DNA of 64,000 nt from Faecalimonas umbilicata. GTDB lineage: Bacteria; Bacillota; Clostridia; Lachnospirales; Lachnospiraceae. The notes beneath the pieces were generated by a model that did no database searches, was not told the origin of the DNA, and was given only the letters and a program-made list of their open reading frames with translations. Each line of letters starts with the position of its first letter. Position 1 is the stretch's first letter. The stretch spans positions 8,489 through 72,488 of the forward strand of contig NZ_SLZV01000007.1 in assembly GCF_004346095.1 (NCBI RefSeq), in the 5' to 3' direction. Below are positions 59,886-64,000 of this stretch, piece after piece. The position numbers and the translations under genes were made by a program.

Positions 59886-60875
59886 CTAAGAATTTCTTCT
59901 CATCCCAGTAACTTCTGCAAATTGTCCACTTCCCACTGCAACAACTTTCATCGGATCTTCTGCTGCCATCGTCCGGATTCCCGTCTTCTCCTCCATCAGT
60001 GTATCCAGCCCCCGCAGAAGTGCACCTCCTCCGGTCAGCATAATTCCACGCTCCAAAATATCCGCTGACAATTCCGGTGGTGTCTGCTCCAGTACATGGA
60101 TCACCGACTCTACAATCTGGTCTGCCACTTCCCTCAGGACAGACTCTGTCTCTGAGGAAGTCACCGTAACCGTTTTCGGCAATCCCGTCACAAGATTCCT
60201 TCCTCTGATCTCTATCTCCAGTTCCTCTTCAAGCGGATAAACCGTTCCCACTTTGATCTTAATCTCCTCCGCCGTACGATCACCAACCAGCAGATTCTGC
60301 TTTTTTCTCATATAGCGTGCAATTGCCTCATCAAAATCATTCCCCGCCGTCTTCACAGAAGTATGGACCACTGCTGCCCCCAGCGAAATCACCGCTACAT
60401 CCGTTGTTCCGCCGCCAATATCTACAATCATATTGCCAAATGGTTTCATAATATCCAAACCAGCTCCGATTGCTGCCGCCACCGGTTCTTCCACAAGACA
60501 GACTTCTCTTGCTCCTGCTGCATAAGCAGCCTCCTCCACGGCCTTCTGTTCCACTTCTGTGATCTGACACGGAACACAAATGCTGATTCTAGGCTTCTTT
60601 AACATTCTTCTTCCGAGCGACTTCTGCACAAAATATTTAATCATCTTCTCTGTGACCGTATAGTCTGATACAACACCTTTTTCCAAAGGTCTGATCGCGA
60701 TGATATTCCCCGGTGTCCTTCCAAGCATCAGTCTAGCTTCTTCTCCAATGGCTTTTATCTCTTTCGTATCCCGGTCCAGTGCCACGACAGAGGGCTCCTT
60801 TAATACAACCCCTTTGCCTTTTATAAACACGAGTACGCTTGCAGTTCCCAGATCAATTCCGATATCTGCCGACAT
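59886..60875 (-). CDS. mreB: MreB/Mbl-type actin-like cell-shape protein
   Basis: The protein has 329 residues from ATG 60875 (AGGAAAGGGG site), beginning MSADIGIDLGTASVLVFIKG; a longer frame adds 36 unrelated residues. Phosphate 1 loop (DLGTAS), MIVDIGGGTTDVAVISLG and MLTGGGALLRGLD are the actin-type ATP motifs. It guides lateral wall synthesis in rods. It follows uvrA with 43 bases between. It may be Mbl or MreBH rather than MreB, since mreC and mreD are not adjacent. Confidence 0.9.
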   Translation of the reverse strand: MSADIGIDLGTASVLVFIKGKGVVLKEPSVVALDRDTKEIKAIGEEARLMLGRTPGNIIAIRPLEKGVVSDYTVTEKMIKYFVQKSLGRRMLKKPRISICVPCQITEVEQKAVEEAAYAAGAREVCLVEEPVAAAIGAGLDIMKPFGNMIVDIGGGTTDVAVISLGAAVVHTSVKTAGNDFDEAIARYMRKKQNLLVGDRTAEEIKIKVGTVYPLEEELEIEIRGRNLVTGLPKTVTVTSSETESVLREVADQIVESVIHVLEQTPPELSADILERGIMLTGGGALLRGLDTLMEEKTGIRTMAAEDPMKVVAVGSGQFAEVTGMRRNS

Positions 60876-60918
60876 CTCGATTCCCCTTTCCTCATTTTCG
60901 TCTGTCTGATTTTTTTGT

Positions 60919-63768
60919 TTATTCCCCCTGCCGCAACAGCGGTGCAATATACTTTCCGGTGTAAGAGCATTCGGAAGCGGCAACCTGTTCCGGTGTTCCT
61001 TTTGCGATCACCGTCCCTCCTTTGTCTCCTCCTTCCGGACCGATATCGATCAGATAATCAGCCGTTTTAATCACATCCAGATTATGCTCAATGACTACCA
61101 CTGTATTTCCATCTGCAGACAGCTTCTGCAAAATTTCTGTAAGCTTATGCACATCTGCAAAATGCAGTCCAGTTGTCGGTTCATCCAAGATATACACTGT
61201 TTTTCCGGTGCTGCGCTTACTCAATTCCGCCGCCAATTTGATCCTCTGCGCTTCTCCTCCCGACAATGTGGTGGATGGCTGTCCAAGACGAATGTAAGAC
61301 AGTCCTACATCATACAACGTCTCCATTTTCCTGCGGATGCTCGGCACATTTTCAAAGAAATGAAGTGCTTCTTCCACAGTCATATTGAGTACATCATAAA
61401 TACTTTTTCCTTTATATTTTACCTCCAACGTCTCACGGTTATACCTTTTTCCATGACAAACTTCACATGGTACATAGACATCCGGCAAAAAGTGCATCTC
61501 GATTTTCAGGATCCCATCTCCACTGCACGCTTCACATCGTCCTCCCTTGACATTAAAACTGAATCTTCCTTTCTTATACCCTCTGGCCTTTGCGTCTGCC
61601 GTTGCCGCAAACAGATCACGGATCAGATCAAAGACTCCCGTATAAGTTGCTGGATTCGATCTCGGTGTCCTTCCGATCGGAGATTGGTCTATATTGATTA
61701 CTTTATCTACCTGTTCCAGCCCTTCGATCCGCGTATGCTTTCCAGGAATTGTCCGGGCGCGGTTTAGTTCTTTTGCCAGTGCTTTATATAAAATCTCATT
61801 CACAAGAGAACTCTTTCCGGATCCCGAGACTCCTGTTACACATGTCATGACCCCCAGTGGAATCTCCACATCAATATTTTTCAAATTGTTTTCTCTCGCT
61901 CCAAGAATCTTAAGAAATCCTTTCGGCTCCCTTCTTTCTTCCGGCACCGGAATCTTCTTCCGACCGCTCAAATACGCGCCCGTCACAGATTTTTTATTTT
62001 TCATAATCTCTTTTGCCGTACCTGCCGCTACAACTTCTCCGCCATGCTCTCCTGCCCCCGGACCGATATCGACAATATAATCCGCTTCCTTCATCGTATC
62101 TTCATCATGTTCTACAACAATCAGTGTATTTCCAAGGTCTCTTAAATGCTTCAACGTCTTTAACAACTTGTCATTGTCTCTCTGGTGCAGTCCAATGCTC
62201 GGCTCATCAAGGATGTAGGCCACACCTACAAGTCCGGAACCGATCTGGGTCGCCAGTCGGATTCTCTGTGCCTCACCGCCGGAGAGTGTTCCTGTCGCCC
62301 GAGAAAGGGTAAGGTAATCCAGCCCAACATCCATCAGAAAATTTGTCCTCGCTTTGATCTCCTTTAGAATCTGTCCGCCGATCAGCTCCTGTGTCTCTGT
62401 CAACACGAGTTCTGCAAGAAATTTTTGCAATTTTTCGATTGATAATGCGGTTACCTCCGCAATATTCATTCCGCCGACAGTCACTGCAAGCGCATCCTTC
62501 TTCAAACGCTGTCCCCCACAAGTATGACACGGGGTAATCCGCATAAAAGATTCATATTCTGCTTTCATCGTCTCAGAACCAGTCTCCCGGTATCGGCGCT
62601 CTACATTCCTTAGCAGTCCCTCAAACGCGACATCATAAACACCTTCACCCCGCTGTCCTTTATAGTACACTTTCACTTCCCTTCCATCTGTACCATGAAT
62701 CAGCACATGCTGCACCGCTTCCGGATAGTCCTCAAACGGCGTATCCAGATCAAATCCGTACTCTTTGCAGAGCGCCTCCAGGATTGCTCTTGTAAAACTC
62801 CCTTTATCTGTGCAAGACTGCCATCCAATCACCGTAATCGCTCCGTCATTGATACTGAGTGTTTTATCCGGGATCATCAAATCAATATCAAATTCCATCT
62901 TATATCCAAGACCATAACAATCCGGACATGCTCCAAAAGGATTATTGAAAGAAAAGCTTCTCGGCTCAATCTCTTCGATACTGATTCCACAATCTGGACA
63001 GGAAAAACTCTGGCTGAAATTTAATGTTTCTCCGCCGATCACATCTACCTGAAGCAATCCTTCCGCCAATGTCAGTACACTCTCAATCGAATCTGACAGT
63101 CTTTTTTCAATCCCTTCCCGTACGATCAGACGATCTACAACAATTTCAATATTATGCTTGATATTCTTATCCAGTATAATCTCCTCGGTCAGTTCATACA
63201 TACTTCCATCCACGCGCACACGAACATATCCACTCTTCTTCGCTTTCTCAAACAGTTTTGCGTGAGTTCCCTTGCGCCCTCTGACTACCGGAGCAAGTAG
63301 TTGAATCTTCGTTCCTTCCGGCAGTTCCATAATCTGATCTGTCATCTGATCCACTGTCTGCTTTTTAATCTCTTTTCCACACTTTGGACAATGTGGGATA
63401 CCAATCCTGGCATACAGTAATCGAAAATAATCATAAATCTCTGTCACCGTTCCAACCGTCGACCTCGGATTTCGATTCGTAGATTTCTGATCGATCGAAA
63501 TCGCCGGGGAAAGGCCTTCGATACTCTCTACATCCGGCTTCTCCATCTGTCCTAGAAACTGTCTCGCGTAGGAGGATAATGACTCCATATACCTTCTCTG
63601 TCCCTCTGCATAAATCGTATCAAATGCCAGAGAAGACTTTCCAGAACCACTCAATCCTGTCAATACTACAAGCTCATTTCTCGGAATATCCACATCAATA
63701 TTTTTCAGATTGTGTTCGTTTGCACCTCTAATCTTAATATACTGCTTCTTTTCTGCTTTGCGTGCCAT
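60919..63768 (-). CDS. uvrA: UvrA, excision repair ATPase
   Basis: The protein has 949 residues, full length. Two ABC-type modules with [20 protein letters not shown] and [20 protein letters not shown] Walker A motifs, zinc sites ([21 protein letters not shown]), and signature motifs [13 protein letters not shown] (twice). With UvrB it finds bulky DNA lesions. The uvrB gene lies upstream on the same strand. Confidence 0.98.
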   Translation of the reverse strand: MARKAEKKQYIKIRGANEHNLKNIDVDIPRNELVVLTGLSGSGKSSLAFDTIYAEGQRRYMESLSSYARQFLGQMEKPDVESIEGLSPAISIDQKSTNRNPRSTVGTVTEIYDYFRLLYARIGIPHCPKCGKEIKKQTVDQMTDQIMELPEGTKIQLLAPVVRGRKGTHAKLFEKAKKSGYVRVRVDGSMYELTEEIILDKNIKHNIEIVVDRLIVREGIEKRLSDSIESVLTLAEGLLQVDVIGGETLNFSQSFSCPDCGISIEEIEPRSFSFNNPFGACPDCYGLGYKMEFDIDLMIPDKTLSINDGAITVIGWQSCTDKGSFTRAILEALCKEYGFDLDTPFEDYPEAVQHVLIHGTDGREVKVYYKGQRGEGVYDVAFEGLLRNVERRYRETGSETMKAEYESFMRITPCHTCGGQRLKKDALAVTVGGMNIAEVTALSIEKLQKFLAELVLTETQELIGGQILKEIKARTNFLMDVGLDYLTLSRATGTLSGGEAQRIRLATQIGSGLVGVAYILDEPSIGLHQRDNDKLLKTLKHLRDLGNTLIVVEHDEDTMKEADYIVDIGPGAGEHGGEVVAAGTAKEIMKNKKSVTGAYLSGRKKIPVPEERREPKGFLKILGARENNLKNIDVEIPLGVMTCVTGVSGSGKSSLVNEILYKALAKELNRARTIPGKHTRIEGLEQVDKVINIDQSPIGRTPRSNPATYTGVFDLIRDLFAATADAKARGYKKGRFSFNVKGGRCEACSGDGILKIEMHFLPDVYVPCEVCHGKRYNRETLEVKYKGKSIYDVLNMTVEEALHFFENVPSIRRKMETLYDVGLSYIRLGQPSTTLSGGEAQRIKLAAELSKRSTGKTVYILDEPTTGLHFADVHKLTEILQKLSADGNTVVVIEHNLDVIKTADYLIDIGPEGGDKGGTVIAKGTPEQVAASECSYTGKYIAPLLRQGE

Positions 63769-63793
63769 TTCTTACCTCTTCTTTTCTTTGTCC

Positions 63794-64000
63794 TTATGAT
63801 TCCTCTATCTCCAACAGCTTTTTCTTAAATTCTATCAGCTGATCTCTTAGTTCTGCTGCCACCTCAAAATTCAGTTCTGCTGCGGCTTTTTTCATCTTCT
63901 TATTAATATCCTTAATTGCAGCCTGTAATTCCTTTTCACTCATAGATTCCGGATCTTTTTCCAGCTTCATCTCCTCGGAAGACACCTTTTTTGAAATACT
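63794..64000 (-). CDS. uvrB: UvrB C-terminal end (partial at right edge)
   Basis: The frame is open to the window edge. It ends with the UVR domain: [40 protein letters not shown]. The UVR helical hairpin contacts UvrC. The gene stops 25 bases before uvrA. Confidence 0.93.
   Translation of the reverse strand, partial: SISKKVSSEEMKLEKDPESMSEKELQAAIKDINKKMKKAAAELNFEVAAELRDQLIEFKKKLLEIEES

Overview
The window comes from a spore-forming, low-GC Gram-positive gut-type Clostridium relative, most likely Lachnospiraceae. This is inferred from a spore-coat gene (cotJC), clostridial ChW-repeat autolysins, paired LytR-CpsA-Psr proteins, a rhamnose-based wall-polysaccharide cluster and AGGAGG-type ribosome-binding sites. 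Almost every chromosomal gene is on the minus strand.

Positions 1 to about 12,110 are the right part of an integrated mobile element whose left end lies outside the window. Reading along the minus strand it carries a two-gene block under a divergent repressor switch, two small genes, an XRE/SPFH membrane operon, two small proteins, a stand-alone protein resembling the Spo0A DNA-binding domain, an HUH-type rolling-circle Rep, an RNase H-like protein, two unknowns, ParA, a ParB-like partner, a broken HNH gene and small phage-type proteins. A large serine recombinase (plus strand) is the last gene. Immediately beyond it, reading resumes in the middle of cotJC, so the element has split that spore-coat gene. 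The element also contains two unassigned structured-RNA candidates (about 7075-7310 plus, about 10293-10422 minus), a three-site operator region, two LexA-type boxes in front of a 40-residue protein, and a possible 34-residue membrane peptide beside a 26-bp inverted repeat. An element encoding a Spo0A-like DNA-binding domain and sitting in a sporulation gene is the strongest candidate here for an unusual system.

Positions 12,644-16,120 hold htrA and glmS. From 16,167 to 44,864 lies a large cell-wall/capsular polysaccharide region. One probable transcript (promoter near 24,179, terminator near 16,024) carries a phosphoglycosyl transferase, two LCP attachment enzymes, a rhamnosyltransferase-like GT2 and two cohesin-like membrane proteins with very acidic tails. 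An ECF sigma/anti-sigma pair follows. A second transcript (promoter near 37,137, terminator near 26,472) carries rfbA, rfbC, an ABC polysaccharide exporter, giant two-domain GT2 enzymes, rfbD and a GerMN lipoprotein. A lone plus-strand GT2, rfbB, and a third block (flippase, GT2, DUF2142, GT2, DUF2304) complete the set. Together they could make dTDP-rhamnose, assemble lipid-linked glycans, export them and attach them to the wall.

Positions 44,984-52,649 encode two ChW-repeat wall hydrolases, an LTA-synthase-like sulfatase and a nucleotidyltransferase. From 52,708 to the right end lie an atypical HPr, cdaR-cdaA (c-di-AMP synthesis), two unknown membrane proteins, comF, recD2, mreB/mbl, uvrA and the 3' end of uvrB.
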